Assembly (NCBI RefSeq): GCF_005938385.1
Contig: NZ_VCRA01000013.1
Coordinates: forward strand, 124,001-188,000
DNA from: Paenibacillus mesophilus
GTDB taxonomy: Bacteria; Bacillota; Bacilli; Paenibacillales; NBRC-103111
Reading direction: 5' to 3'
DNA: 64,000 nt
The notes under the pieces were generated by a model that did no database searches, was not told where the DNA came from, and saw only the letters and a list, made by a program, of their open reading frames with translations. The position numbers and the translations under genes are program-made. Positions 25,176-34,066 of this stretch are shown piece by piece. Within the stretch, counting starts at the first letter, position 1; every line of letters begins with the position of its first letter.

Positions 25176-25214
25176 AAAAAAAGCCCCGAGCTAATAAATG
25201 GTCGCTCTGGGACT
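25176..25214 (-). terminator. Terminator of the two-component operon
   Basis: On the minus strand AGTCCCAGAGC and GCTCGGGGCT pair with one bulge, followed by seven T. Confidence 0.75.
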
Positions 25215-25224
25215 AATGGAGATA

Positions 25225-25914
25225 CTATTCTTTTCTGAAACGGTAGCCGACTCCCCAGATCGTCTCGATATATCGGGGATTGGACGCTTCCTCTTCGATT
25301 TTTTCGCGAATTTTCCGTATATGTACGGTGATGGTCGAGCTGTCGCCGACGGGATCCGCTGACCAGATCCGCTCAAACAGGTGATCTTTACTGAATACCA
25401 TATTGGAATTGGAGGCCAAGAAAACAAGAAGCTCATATTCTTTGGCCGTCATCGTCCGTTCGGCTCCTTTGACGAATACGCGGCGGGATCGGGTGTCTAT
25501 CGTAAGCTCCCCGATTCTGATCACATGATGGTCGCCGTCCCTTTGGATAAGCCGATTATACCGGGCGATATGGGCTTTAACGCGGGCAACCAGCTCATTT
25601 GGGTTAAACGGCTTCACGATATAGTCATCCGCGCCGCGGTCAAACCCGCGTATTTTATCGATATCCTCGTTCTTCGCGGTCACGATTAAGATCGGAACGT
25701 CGATGTCTTTCCGAATTTTTTTGCAAAGATCAAGACCATCGATTCCCGGAAGCATGAGATCCAGCAGGATGAGGTCGTACGTATGAGTCAGCGCTTTCTG
25801 CAGACCCGTTTCTCCGGTTAGCGCGATGTCGCTTACTATCCCGTAAGACTCCAAGTAATCTCTCTCCAGCTCGGCGATATACTGCTCATCTTCAATAATT
25901 AATATTTTCGGCAT
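25225..25914 (-). CDS. OmpR-family response regulator
   Basis: The 229-aa regulator has a receiver domain (phospho-acceptor Asp52 in LILLDLMLPG, switch Thr and Lys in VTAKNED) and a C-terminal winged helix ending SSTITVHIRKIREKIEE and IWGVGYRFRK. It is transcribed 11 nt after its histidine kinase. The ATG at 25914 (MPKILIIEDE) is preferred over 25929 because GAGGGAG lies 6 nt before it. The pair resembles VanRS/YcbLM-like systems in outline, but target genes cannot be told from the sequence. Confidence 0.93.
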   Translation of the reverse strand: MPKILIIEDEQYIAELERDYLESYGIVSDIALTGETGLQKALTHTYDLILLDLMLPGIDGLDLCKKIRKDIDVPILIVTAKNEDIDKIRGFDRGADDYIVKPFNPNELVARVKAHIARYNRLIQRDGDHHVIRIGELTIDTRSRRVFVKGAERTMTAKEYELLVFLASNSNMVFSKDHLFERIWSADPVGDSSTITVHIRKIREKIEEEASNPRYIETIWGVGYRFRKE

Positions 25915-25925
25915 TGCATGCTCCC

Positions 25926-27011
25926 TCATCCCCCGGGTTTATTCAGACAGAATGAAATCGTCGTGCCGGACCCCATCTCGCTTGCCGCCCATATTCGTCC
26001 GCCATGAGCTTCGACGATTTGCTTGGCGATCGCCATCCCGAGTCCGCTTCCGCCGGTCGACGAGCTCCGCGCGGCATCCGTACGATAAAAGCTATCGAAT
26101 ATGTAAGGCAATGACTCCGGGGATATTCCGCTTCCATTGTCCTCCAGCTCGATCTTGACCCGGTCGGCCTCGGAGCTTAGCCTCACCTCGATCACCTTTG
26201 ACTGCTTATCCATATACTTCAGACTGTTCTGAACGATATTTTCCACGACCCGCCTTAATTGAGCCCGGTCCGCCATGACGACATACGATTCGTCGCGGTT
26301 ATACTTGAATATCGTTTGTCCCCCGTCCGGCTCGAGCGTATAGCTCAACTCTTCCAAGTAGTCGGCCAAAAAAGCCTGCAGATCGACTTCTTCCAGCAGC
26401 ATAGGTACTTTATGAAGATCCAGCTTGGAATACAGAAACAGCTCGTCGATCATCTTCTCCATCGAGCAAGCATTTATGTATATAATCCGCGTATAATGCT
26501 CCACCTTATCCGGAGAGTGAGCCACTCCATCCAAAATCCCCCGTGCATATCCTTTGATCGAGGTCATCGGCGTCCTTAGGTCATGCGAAATGCTGGCGAT
26601 CAGCTCTTTGCGATTTGCCTCGTATTTGGACTGAAGCTCCTTGGCTTCCGCCAATTTGCCCCGCATGTGCTCGAAGATGGACGCGAGTTCGCCAATCTCG
26701 TCGTTGCTGCTCACCGTTAAGGAGAATGTCAAATTGCCTTGCGCGATCTCCTTTGCCGCCTTGGTAAGCGTCCCAACCTGCCGCAGGATGCTTCTGGACA
26801 CGACAGTCGTGATGATCCCATTCGACACTGTTATGGCAATGAGCAATCCCGTCACCCGGATCGTCGTGAACAGCTGAAGGTCCGCTTGAAAATTGCGCTC
26901 CAGGGCATAGAACAAAATATACCCGGCGATGAGCTCAATCAATAGAAACATGGCAAAAGGGACGATAACCATGGCAATATTGGATAAAATCAATTTCTTT
27001 TTAATGGACAT
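25926..27011 (-). CDS. Sensor histidine kinase (HAMP, HisKA, HATPase)
   Basis: The 361-aa membrane kinase has two helices (about residues 9-34 and 51-72) with only a short outside loop, then a HAMP linker. The H-box SISHDLRTPMTSIKG carries phospho-acceptor His143. The ATP-binding domain shows the N-box QNSLKY, G1 DNGSGI and G2 GGSGLGMAI. The small extracytoplasmic loop suggests intramembrane sensing, as in bacitracin or envelope-stress kinases (inference). It is co-transcribed with the downstream response regulator. Confidence 0.93.
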   Translation of the reverse strand: MSIKKKLILSNIAMVIVPFAMFLLIELIAGYILFYALERNFQADLQLFTTIRVTGLLIAITVSNGIITTVVSRSILRQVGTLTKAAKEIAQGNLTFSLTVSSNDEIGELASIFEHMRGKLAEAKELQSKYEANRKELIASISHDLRTPMTSIKGYARGILDGVAHSPDKVEHYTRIIYINACSMEKMIDELFLYSKLDLHKVPMLLEEVDLQAFLADYLEELSYTLEPDGGQTIFKYNRDESYVVMADRAQLRRVVENIVQNSLKYMDKQSKVIEVRLSSEADRVKIELEDNGSGISPESLPYIFDSFYRTDAARSSSTGGSGLGMAIAKQIVEAHGGRIWAASEMGSGTTISFCLNKPGG

Positions 27012-27061
27012 CCGGCACCGCCTATGGAAGTCATGCGACTCATTCGTTTAGTAACGATTCA

Positions 27062-27970
27062 TCATAGCGATCGGTTGATCCGCGCATCTTCTTCGAGTAT
27101 TTCTAATCCTTCGGCGATCCATTCCTTCTCCCCGGACCTTATGCCCTCCAACAAGTAACCGACTTGATCGAAAGTAACAAAGTAAGATACTTTTTCGATG
27201 CGGGCATCCGGATCGGCCTGTTCTCTATAAGTCATCACTTGCCGGGTAAACGTCTCGCCGCAATCTTCCAACAGATACACATAATCGGAGTCGGGATCAC
27301 CGATCGCCACATCGCCGAAATCGATTACGCCAGTTAATTCAGTCTTTCGCGAATCCATCAAATAGTGATCGGGCGACAAATCCCCATGAATCAGTGCCGG
27401 TGTATACGAACCATATTGCGGATTATGCAAATACGTTTGAAACCGTCGGGAGATATAGTCTCGCAAAGACTCGTGAAGAAGCGGGAATGCTTCTTTCTTC
27501 GCAGATTCCATAAGCTGCAGCACTTCGCTTTTAAGGTTCCGAATGGGAACTCCCGCCTGAATGGCCGTTTCGACTGGAAATGCGCTCAATGCGCTCATGA
27601 AATCCGCCAGTCGGCGTGCGAGCGTATCCCTTCCTTCATCGGACAGAGCGGACATCCCGTCTTCCCCCAGGATCTCGCCCGGGACCTTCCGGTAGCCGAC
27701 AAAAGGGCGCCCGTCGCTTTGCCGTCCGACATATTCAAATTCCGGGATACCGACATGCAGCCGGCCCGCCAACAGCGGCAATAGCCGTATTTCTTTGTTC
27801 AATTCGTCCGCCCCTTGCCAGCTCTTGGGAAAACGAAAAACCCATTCTCCATTGACGAGGACCGCATAATTCCTGAAACCTTCGCCAAGCGACTCGACGG
27901 TTTGCATGCACAGCTCGGGAAACTGTCCCGCGATCGCCGCTTTTGCAAGCTGGAGTTCATTTTGTGCCAT
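27062..27970 (-). CDS. Aminoglycoside phosphotransferase-family kinase
   Basis: The 302-aa protein has the APH/choline-kinase fold, closest in look to APH(2'')-type enzymes: VNGEWVFRFPKS (39-51), the catalytic loop HGDLSPDHYL (195-204, Asp197) and the magnesium motif DFGD (217-220). All key residues are present, so it should be active, but the substrate is not known. It could be an aminoglycoside, a macrolide or a cell metabolite, and chromosomal relatives are often not resistance genes. AAGGGGGAA precedes the ATG. It stands alone on its strand. Confidence 0.88.
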   Translation of the reverse strand: MAQNELQLAKAAIAGQFPELCMQTVESLGEGFRNYAVLVNGEWVFRFPKSWQGADELNKEIRLLPLLAGRLHVGIPEFEYVGRQSDGRPFVGYRKVPGEILGEDGMSALSDEGRDTLARRLADFMSALSAFPVETAIQAGVPIRNLKSEVLQLMESAKKEAFPLLHESLRDYISRRFQTYLHNPQYGSYTPALIHGDLSPDHYLMDSRKTELTGVIDFGDVAIGDPDSDYVYLLEDCGETFTRQVMTYREQADPDARIEKVSYFVTFDQVGYLLEGIRSGEKEWIAEGLEILEEDARINRSL

Positions 27971-28236
27971 TTATGTTCCCCCTTATCAATAAGTTTCATA
28001 GACGAGATCGCCGCTCATTTCCAGCTTCCTATTAAAAAGGCGCCGTCTTTATCGAATGCGAGCTCGGACAAAGTCAACTCCGTCACATCTTCGTCCGGGT
28101 GCAGCAACGGATTGCGTCCGACGTCCAAGCTCCTCATTTCATTTCTACTATAGCTGCTAATTTGAATGTTCACGATCGTCCCGGCTAGCTTTATTATAAC
28201 TTTCGCCCGAAGTATTGTATAATGACCTACTTCGTT

Positions 28237-28280
28237 CCCGGACGGTCCTTGTTATGCAAACCCATACGTTAGCGCGTTGG
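28237..28280 (+). repeat. Dispersed repeat, copy 1
   Basis: The blocks CCCGGACGGTC, ATGCAAACC, ACGTTAG and GCGTTGG occur in this order here and again at 30903-30939, with only the short spacers differing. Confidence 0.75.
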
Positions 28281-28407
28281 AGGGAATGGTACCCGGCTCC
28301 AACCGCTGCCCACAGTCGTGTTATCTTGATTAGGCTTGGTGGTAACAACACGACTTCAAAGGCGGCCCGTAATAAGGGCATTTTCAATATAGCGGAGGGA
28401 TTGAACG

Positions 28408-28485
28408 ATGACGAACGGAAAGCTTTTAACAACAAAGCATAACGGCCGCGGACGTCAAAGCGGGGCTGCATCCGCAGCCCCGTAA
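28408..28485 (+). CDS. Possible 25-residue peptide
   Basis: ATG at 28408 follows GGAGGG by about 8 nt and gives a basic, Ala-ending 25-residue peptide (MTNGKLLTTKHNGRGRQSGA...). The last codons lie in a terminator hairpin (28462-28481). The good ribosome binding site is the only real support; it may be fortuitous. Confidence 0.3.
   Translation: MTNGKLLTTKHNGRGRQSGAASAAP
28462..28481. terminator. Hairpin between the small RNA region and the aminotransferase gene
   Basis: GGGGCTGC-ATCC-GCAGCCCC is a perfect 8-bp stem. The T-rich flanks are weak on both strands, but the position, 22 nt after the aminotransferase stop, fits a shared terminator. Confidence 0.6.
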
Positions 28486-28503
28486 GCCTATTATAACTTC
28501 CGT

Positions 28504-29751
28504 TTACAGCGCCGGGACTTTGGCGAAATGATTGGCCACCTTGCGGATCGCCCGAACCGTCTCCTCGATGTCCTGCGCCGTGTAAAATTCGTTCACGTTC
28601 AGGCGGATGGCCGTCTCCAGAATCGCTTCCGCATTCGGGCACAGTCCTTCCTCGTACGTAATGCCCGTAATGTCGAACGGGAAATGACTGCCGAGGTATG
28701 CTTGGCGCTTCTGGAACAGCGGCTGCATGTACATGACGGAAGCGATATAGCCCGCCGAGTTCGGAATGCCTTCCGCCGCAAGCGCCGCGCTGAATTCCTT
28801 GCGCGTGCACGTCAGCTTCGATTCGTCGACGCGCAGCATGTAGAACCAGTACGTGCCGTAGTTGTCCGGTTCGACCTTATGTGGCTCGATGCCCGGGAGA
28901 CCGGCAATACCTTCGCTGATCCGGTCGCCGTATTTGTGACGCTGCTCGCAAATCCACGGCAGCTTCTTCAGCTGCGCGATGCCGACTGCGCCCTGCAGCT
29001 CGGTCATCCGGTAGTTCGGAGCTACATAATGAAGCTCCTTCTGTACCGTATCGCCGAACCGTTTGAAGTTTTTGTCGGCGAAAGCGTGCGTCGTCAGGAA
29101 GTCCTGCTCGTCGCCCGAGTTGACCGTCACGATGCCGCCGTCGCCGGTCGACATATGCTTGAAATCGTTCGTGCTGAAGCAGCCGTAATCGCCGATCGTA
29201 CCCGCCAGCCGGCCTTTGTATTTGGTCAAATAGCTTTGAGCGCAGTCCTCGATTACTTTCACGTTGTGTCTCCGGGCGATTTCCATGATCGCATCCATGT
29301 CGGCCGGATTGCCCGCCAGATGAACGACGAGAATCGCCTTCGTACGCGGAGTGATGCGCGCCTCGATCGATTTCGGGTCCATGTTGTATGTGTTCGGGTC
29401 GAGATCGGCGAATACCGGAATCGCGTTCTGGTACAAAATACCGATCAAGGTGCCTTGGTCGGTGATCGGGCTCGTGATGACCTCATCGCCCACCGTCACT
29501 CCCGCAGCGCCGAGCGCCACATGGATCGAGGCGGTCCCCGACGTAGTCGCGACGCTGTATTTTACACCGTACAGCTCGTTGAAATCGCTTAAAAACTTTT
29601 TCACTTTTTTGCCGAAATGGTAAAACAGCGTATTCTGCTCGAGCGCCTCCAGAAGCTCCTTCGCTTCGTCGAATCCGAACCGCTTGCCCGTTCCGAAAGG
29701 TGTCGTCTTCGTCTTCGGTCCGCCGTGTATCGCTAACGTTTCTTGGCTCAT
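28504..29751 (-). CDS. DegT/DnrJ/EryC1/StrS family aminotransferase
   Basis: This 415-aa PLP enzyme resembles sugar aminotransferases. TSGTASIHVALGAAGV (70-85) contacts the cofactor phosphate, VIEDCAQS (167-174) has the Asp that binds the pyridine nitrogen, and Lys198 in STNDFKHMSTGDGG is the Schiff-base lysine. The family transfers amino groups to keto-sugars or scyllo-inosose. No nucleotide-sugar pathway genes are adjacent, so the substrate is unknown. AAGGGGAT is 7 nt before the ATG. A divergent AraC regulator begins 139 nt away and is the likely controller. Confidence 0.92.
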   Translation of the reverse strand: MSQETLAIHGGPKTKTTPFGTGKRFGFDEAKELLEALEQNTLFYHFGKKVKKFLSDFNELYGVKYSVATTSGTASIHVALGAAGVTVGDEVITSPITDQGTLIGILYQNAIPVFADLDPNTYNMDPKSIEARITPRTKAILVVHLAGNPADMDAIMEIARRHNVKVIEDCAQSYLTKYKGRLAGTIGDYGCFSTNDFKHMSTGDGGIVTVNSGDEQDFLTTHAFADKNFKRFGDTVQKELHYVAPNYRMTELQGAVGIAQLKKLPWICEQRHKYGDRISEGIAGLPGIEPHKVEPDNYGTYWFYMLRVDESKLTCTRKEFSAALAAEGIPNSAGYIASVMYMQPLFQKRQAYLGSHFPFDITGITYEEGLCPNAEAILETAIRLNVNEFYTAQDIEETVRAIRKVANHFAKVPAL

Positions 29752-29890
29752 CGCTTCTATCCCCTTTACCTTGTCTTGCCTTCATTATAAGAGCGGCGGC
29801 GATCGGGTTACGCGCCAAATTGTGTAGGAAAACAGGTCAAAAATTGTTACAATGGGATCATTCGAACGATCGCGACGAGGGACGAATCGT

Positions 29891-30766
29891 ATGACAACTT
29901 TCCCGATATTCCAAGACAGCTTGCGGCTGAACAAGTTCAAAAAAGGCGAACTGCCGCTATTTATTACGCATTATTCGATGGGCCACGGATACCCGAACCA
30001 TCATCACGAATTTGCGGAGATGTCGCTCGTGACGGCAGGTCAAGGGACGGAAATCGTCAACGGCGTGGAGCATCGGCTGAAGCCGGGCAGCATCTGCCTG
30101 CTGCCGCCGTACCATCTGCATGCGCTTAAGCTCGACGCGCAGCAGCCGCTTCAAAAATTTTGCTGCATGTTCGACATGAACTTGATGTTCCAGCCCGAGT
30201 TCGCCGAGATCGGGCCTTGGCTTGTCAAGCTGTCCGACGAGATGACGCCGTTTTACGATATGCCCGACCAGCCGTTTCAGACAATCCGATCGGTCCTGTC
30301 CGCCCTCGGCGACGAATACGCCTCCGACTCTCTCGGCAAGCAAGGCTTTATGCGGGTCAAGCTGATGGAAGCGATTTATTTGTTTTTCCGCCATCACCCG
30401 GGCTTTGCTTCGCTCGATTCGGCCGTCGACCTGCATCCGGAGGAATGGGACTATGTCAAATATGTAAACACGCACTTCATGGAAGAGACCATCTCGCTCG
30501 AAGAGGTGGCCGGCAAGTTCGGGGTCAGCGTATTCGTAGTACGCAATGCGTTCAAGCGTCTGCTCGGCAAAAACTTTCTCGAATATTTGCATATGCTGCG
30601 CATCCGCCGTGCCTCAAGCCTGCTGACCGCCACCGACATGTCGGTTGCCGAAGTCGCCTACGATGTCGGCTTCTCTTCGCTGCGCTCGTTTACCCGCGTC
30701 TTTAAAGAAACGACCGGCATGAGCGCCACCGACTACCGGAAGCATCGGACCGATTCGGCAAAATGA
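29891..30766 (+). CDS. AraC-family transcriptional regulator
   Basis: The 291-aa regulator has an N-terminal cupin (GYPNHHHEFAEMSLVTAGQG, CLLPPYHLHAL). The C-terminal two helix-turn-helices are SLEEVAGKFGVSVFVVRNAF and SVAEVAYDVGFSSLRSFTRV, ending SATDYRKHR. The ATG at 29891 with GAGGG upstream is preferred over 29852. It runs divergently from the DegT aminotransferase gene. The imperfect palindrome GATCATTCGAACGATC, about 20 nt before the start, is a possible operator. Confidence 0.92.
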   Translation: MTTFPIFQDSLRLNKFKKGELPLFITHYSMGHGYPNHHHEFAEMSLVTAGQGTEIVNGVEHRLKPGSICLLPPYHLHALKLDAQQPLQKFCCMFDMNLMFQPEFAEIGPWLVKLSDEMTPFYDMPDQPFQTIRSVLSALGDEYASDSLGKQGFMRVKLMEAIYLFFRHHPGFASLDSAVDLHPEEWDYVKYVNTHFMEETISLEEVAGKFGVSVFVVRNAFKRLLGKNFLEYLHMLRIRRASSLLTATDMSVAEVAYDVGFSSLRSFTRVFKETTGMSATDYRKHRTDSAK

Positions 30767-30773
30767 CCGGCTA

Positions 30774-30813
30774 GGAACTTTAACGGAATTACCTCCCATT
30801 CCGTTAAAGTTCC
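30774..30813 (+). terminator. Terminator of the AraC gene
   Basis: GGAACTTTAACGGAAT and ATTCCGTTAAAGTTCC form a perfect 16-bp stem with an 8-nt loop, followed by TTATT. Confidence 0.9.
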
Positions 30814-30902
30814 TTATTCGGGGCCCCCGTTAGCTATACCCTCCCGGCCGGGAAACTATGAAAACGAGGAAGTTAAGCTAAGAAAATCGTCCGGATAAAA
30901 CG

Positions 30903-30939
30903 CCCGGACGGTCATGCAAACCAAACGTTAGTGCGTTGG
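30903..30939 (+). repeat. Dispersed repeat, copy 2
   Basis: Second copy of the block described at 28237, in the same orientation. Here the ATG of ATGCAAACC meets a TAG after five codons, so the conservation is not due to a peptide. Confidence 0.75.
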
Positions 30940-31026
30940 GAGAGTGGAGTTATTTCGTAGTGACTTCTACTTCCAATGCCCTTTCGTCATTCAGTGAACC
31001 CAATTTGCTTATTAGTAAACTTCTCT

Positions 31027-31179
31027 GCGCTATTTGGCTCCAATTCTCGGTAATTGGAGGAACAATGAACCTAGAGTAACTATTACTGAACTTAAGTTTG
31101 GTAATAGTAAAATTGAGTTCGTTATTCGTTGTATTGGGCCATCTGGTGAGCGAATAGCGCAATAGGGTTCAGTAATAGT
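31027..31179. repeat. AT-rich region with interleaved inverted repeats
   Basis: ACTATTACTGAAC (31079-31091) matches GTTCAGTAATAGT (31167-31179) perfectly over 13 bp. GCGCTATT (31027-31034) matches AATAGCGC (31153-31160). The local stem CCAATT/AATTGG lies at 31040-31057. The two long-range pairs cross each other. No gene is seen between 30814 and 31284. Confidence 0.65.
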
Positions 31180-31284
31180 GAAGATTGGTTCGTTCAAGCC
31201 AATTTCCAAATTGCCCATGCAAAGAGGTCACCCTTTCGCTTTAGTTCGATAAAGAACTTAAACAATCTGATGTTTCAAAAAAGA

Positions 31285-31343
31285 AACCGCAGTATGTCGC
31301 TCGCGGCCGGTCATTCAACCAACCGGGAGCAACAACTGCGGTT
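31285..31343 (-). terminator. Terminator of cstA
   Basis: On the minus strand AACCGCAGT pairs with ACTGCGGTT (9 bp, internal secondary pairing possible), then TCTTTTTTG. Confidence 0.8.
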
Positions 31344-31371
31344 CCTTTGCGTGCGGGCTGGATGAGCCCGA

Positions 31372-33165
31372 TTAAGCCGCTTTCGTATGGAGGCGTATAG
31401 CCGGAGTGTTCCAAAGCTCGATCCATTTCTTGATGGCAGCGATCAAGATGATGACGCCAAGCACGAGCATGATGACGGACAGAGAAGCATTCAGTACGCT
31501 GTACCCCTTATTGGCCGGATTCAAGTATACGTTCGCTACCATCCAGTACCCCGCATACATAACCGTTACGAACAAGTAAGCTAGTGGAATGAGACAAGTA
31601 AGCATGTACCACCGTTTGTCGGCGATTTTCATAATGACGGTAGCCCCGACGATCAGTCCGATCGAAGCCATCAGCTGATTCGATACACCGAACAAGGCCC
31701 AGATCGAACCGATATCGCCGGACACGAGCAGGTACCCCCACAAGAAGCAGGCAAGTGCGCTGGCGAAAATCGTACCGGGCATCCAATCGGCCCGCTTCAG
31801 CGGCTTGTACAGCTCCCCGAAGAAATCCTGGATCAAATAACGAGCGACCCGCGTGCCGGCGTCGATCGCCGTCAAGATGAATACCGCCTCGAACATGATG
31901 ACGAACTGGAAGAAATAAGACGACAAATGGCTGAACCACGGTATTTTCGTGAAAATGTAAGTCATGCCGACGGCAAGCGTCACCGCGCCGCCCGTTCTTC
32001 CTTCCAGATTGAGCCCGATTTTCTCGGCCAATTCGGGAAGATGGACGACGTCCATGCCGAGCGTCTTGAATACTTGCGGCGACGAGTTGATCGCGAAGTA
32101 GTCGGCCGGCTGCAGTGCCGTAGCGGCGATCAGCGCCATAATGCCGACGACGCATTCGACCAGCATCGCACCGAAGCCGACCGCTTTAATGTCGCTCCAG
32201 CGGTTGATCATCTTCGGAGTCGTTCCCGAGCCAACGAAGGCATGGAAGCCGGATATCGCTCCGCAGGCGATCGTAATCGAGATGAACGGCCATACGGGAC
32301 CGGCCATGATTGGGCCTCCCCCGCCTACGAAGCTCGTGAACGCCGGGAATTGGATCGACGGATTAATAATAAAGACGCCGATAATAAGCGCGATGAACAC
32401 GCCGATCTTCATAAAGCTGCTCAAATAATCGCGCGGTGCGAGAAGCAGCCACACCGGCAGCGCGGCGGCGAAGAACGCGTAGATCGGCAGGATGAAGCCG
32501 AGCGTACGGGTATCGAGCGTCAGCAGCTCGCCAAGCGCCGTACCTTGGATCGAAGGGCCGGCGAATACGCCGATCATGAGCAGGATGAATCCGAGTGTCG
32601 AGGCTACTTTCAAATTGCCGGTTTTGCGGTAAAGCAGCCCTACGCCCATAGCGATCGGGATCGTAATGCCGACGGCGAACGTGCCCCAAGGATTGTTCTC
32701 CAGTGCATGGAGAACGACCATCGACAGCCCGGCCATCGTGATCGTAATAATAAAGAGCATGGCAAGTCCGGTACAGAAGCCGGCGACGGGGCCGAGCTCT
32801 TCTTTCGCCACCTCGGAGAGCGATTTGCCCTGCTTGCGCATCGATGCGAACAGAACGACCATATCGTGAACCGCGCCGCCGATGACGGCACCGATCAAGA
32901 GCCACAGCAGGCCGGGCAAGTAGCCGAACTGCGCGGCCAGAATCGGTCCGACAAGCGGACCGGCTGCGGCGATCGCCGCAAAGTGATGGCCGAACGTAAC
33001 CCATTTATTCGTCGGCACATAATCTTTGCCGTCATTCATCGCATGCGCGGGCGTCTGCTTGGCATCGTTCAGCTTCAATACCTTCGCTGCCATAAACGTG
33101 CCGTACAGCCGGTAGGCGATCATCAGAATACATATCGAGCCGATGACGATTGAAATCGCATTCAT
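31372..33165 (-). CDS. cstA: CstA family peptide/pyruvate transporter
   Basis: This 597-aa inner-membrane transporter has about sixteen helices. Family hallmarks are GHHFAAIAAAGPLVGPILAA (residues 59-78) and GGAVHDMVVLFASMR shortly after, plus GSGTTPKMINRW and the C-terminal NQLMASIGLIVGAT. CstA relatives import peptides or pyruvate during carbon limitation; E. coli CstA and BtsT take up pyruvate. AAGGGGTG precedes the ATG. Just upstream on the same strand is a LytS/LytT-type two-component system. In E. coli the homologous BtsSR system activates btsT in response to pyruvate, so the same logic is likely here (inference). Confidence 0.93.
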   Translation of the reverse strand: MNAISIVIGSICILMIAYRLYGTFMAAKVLKLNDAKQTPAHAMNDGKDYVPTNKWVTFGHHFAAIAAAGPLVGPILAAQFGYLPGLLWLLIGAVIGGAVHDMVVLFASMRKQGKSLSEVAKEELGPVAGFCTGLAMLFIITITMAGLSMVVLHALENNPWGTFAVGITIPIAMGVGLLYRKTGNLKVASTLGFILLMIGVFAGPSIQGTALGELLTLDTRTLGFILPIYAFFAAALPVWLLLAPRDYLSSFMKIGVFIALIIGVFIINPSIQFPAFTSFVGGGGPIMAGPVWPFISITIACGAISGFHAFVGSGTTPKMINRWSDIKAVGFGAMLVECVVGIMALIAATALQPADYFAINSSPQVFKTLGMDVVHLPELAEKIGLNLEGRTGGAVTLAVGMTYIFTKIPWFSHLSSYFFQFVIMFEAVFILTAIDAGTRVARYLIQDFFGELYKPLKRADWMPGTIFASALACFLWGYLLVSGDIGSIWALFGVSNQLMASIGLIVGATVIMKIADKRWYMLTCLIPLAYLFVTVMYAGYWMVANVYLNPANKGYSVLNASLSVIMLVLGVIILIAAIKKWIELWNTPAIRLHTKAA

Positions 33166-33188
33166 TGTCGTGCACCCCTTTTCGCTTA

Positions 33189-33215
33189 TGTAAATCCGAT
33201 TATAGATTTTGTAAA
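33189..33215 (-). promoter_or_regulatory. Candidate LytTR-domain binding site upstream of cstA
   Basis: TTTACA occurs twice on the minus strand (33210-33215 and 33189-33194) at a 21-bp spacing, two helical turns, as expected for LytTR regulators that bind paired direct repeats. The site sits 24-50 nt before the cstA start. The motif itself is not a published consensus. Confidence 0.45.
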
Positions 33216-33313
33216 CGACGGATGGCGGTTTTCACGCTACAATGCACGGGAAAGGGCTTAACTTGCACAAAAGCGGTGCTGAAACGCACAGGATACGCTA
33301 CTTACTTGCAGCT

Positions 33314-34066
33314 TCAGAAGCCGAGCTGCTGCTTCAGCTCTTTCAAATAAGTGCGGCTTACGGGGATGGAAGCGCCGCCCCGCATAATGAGGTTGCAGGT
33401 GGAATGAAACCACGGCTGGATTTCCACGACGCCTTCCAGATTGACCAGATAGGCGCGGTGTACGCGCAGGAAGGAGCCGTGCTGCAGCTTGCGCTCGATC
33501 ACGGTCAACGGCTCGCTCACCCGGTACACGCGGTCGTCCGTCGCGATGACCGTCTTGCCTTCTTCGAAACCGACGTACAAAATCCGGTCTACTGGAATGA
33601 GCATAATTCGGTCGTCTACCGAAATCGCGAGACGCTCCAATCGTTCCGGCTGCTTCGTCCCGCGAGCCGGTTCCGGGACGGTTCGGCTTCCCCGCCGTTC
33701 GATGCTTTTGGCGATTTTCTCGACCGTCCGCTTGATCCGGCTCTCCTCGAACGGCTTCAGCACATAATCGCTCGCGTTCAGCTCAAACGCCTGCAGGGCG
33801 TATTCATCATAAGCCGTCGCGAATACGATCTCCGGCCTCGACTCGCCGTTCTCCTCTGACAGCAGCCGGGCGATATGCATCCCGTTCTCGTCGGCAAGCT
33901 GGATGTCCAGAAACACAACGTCCGGCTTCAGCTCGCGAATCAGCTCGATGGCCTTCTCCAGCCGGTCCGCTTCCCCGACGATGTCCACCTGCCCGGTCCG
34001 GCGAAGCAAGTAAGCCAGCTCATCCCGCGAGATCGGCTCGTCATCCACGATCAAAGCTCTCAACAT
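33314..34066 (-). CDS. LytTR-family response regulator (LytT/BtsR-like)
   Basis: The 250-aa regulator has a receiver domain (acidic pair at 8-9, Asp54 in VVFLDIQLADENG) and a C-terminal LytTR DNA-binding domain (about 145-250: RILYVGFEEGKTVIATDDR, FLRVHRAYLVNL, IPVSRTYLKELK). It overlaps the sensor kinase gene by 26 nt, so translation is coupled. GGGAGG precedes its ATG. The gene order kinase-regulator-CstA suggests control of the transporter gene 148 nt downstream. Confidence 0.93.
   Translation of the reverse strand: MLRALIVDDEPISRDELAYLLRRTGQVDIVGEADRLEKAIELIRELKPDVVFLDIQLADENGMHIARLLSEENGESRPEIVFATAYDEYALQAFELNASDYVLKPFEESRIKRTVEKIAKSIERRGSRTVPEPARGTKQPERLERLAISVDDRIMLIPVDRILYVGFEEGKTVIATDDRVYRVSEPLTVIERKLQHGSFLRVHRAYLVNLEGVVEIQPWFHSTCNLIMRGGASIPVSRTYLKELKQQLGF

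Larger units (their letters stand above)
28229..28485 (+). ncRNA. Candidate structured RNA or leader in the 27971-28503 gap
   Basis: TATAAT at 28218-28223 could serve as a -10 box (the -35 is weak). The following sequence holds the repeated block at 28237-28280, then stem GTTGGAG/CTCCAAC, then a 9-bp stem AGTCGTGTT/AACACGACT, then GGAGGG and a short ORF. No Rfam family was recognised. The rest of the gap (27971-28217) shows nothing clear. Confidence 0.35.

Noticed and set aside
28300..28400. T-box riboswitch suggested by GGTGGTAACAACACG
   Set aside because: The match to AGGGTGGNACCRCG is imperfect, no specifier stem or tRNA-synthetase/amino-acid gene follows, and the plus-strand downstream gene is only a putative short peptide.
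28215..28442. A 75-codon frame over the repeated block
   Set aside because: The equivalent frame in the second copy at 30914 stops after five codons, so the conservation is not protein-level.
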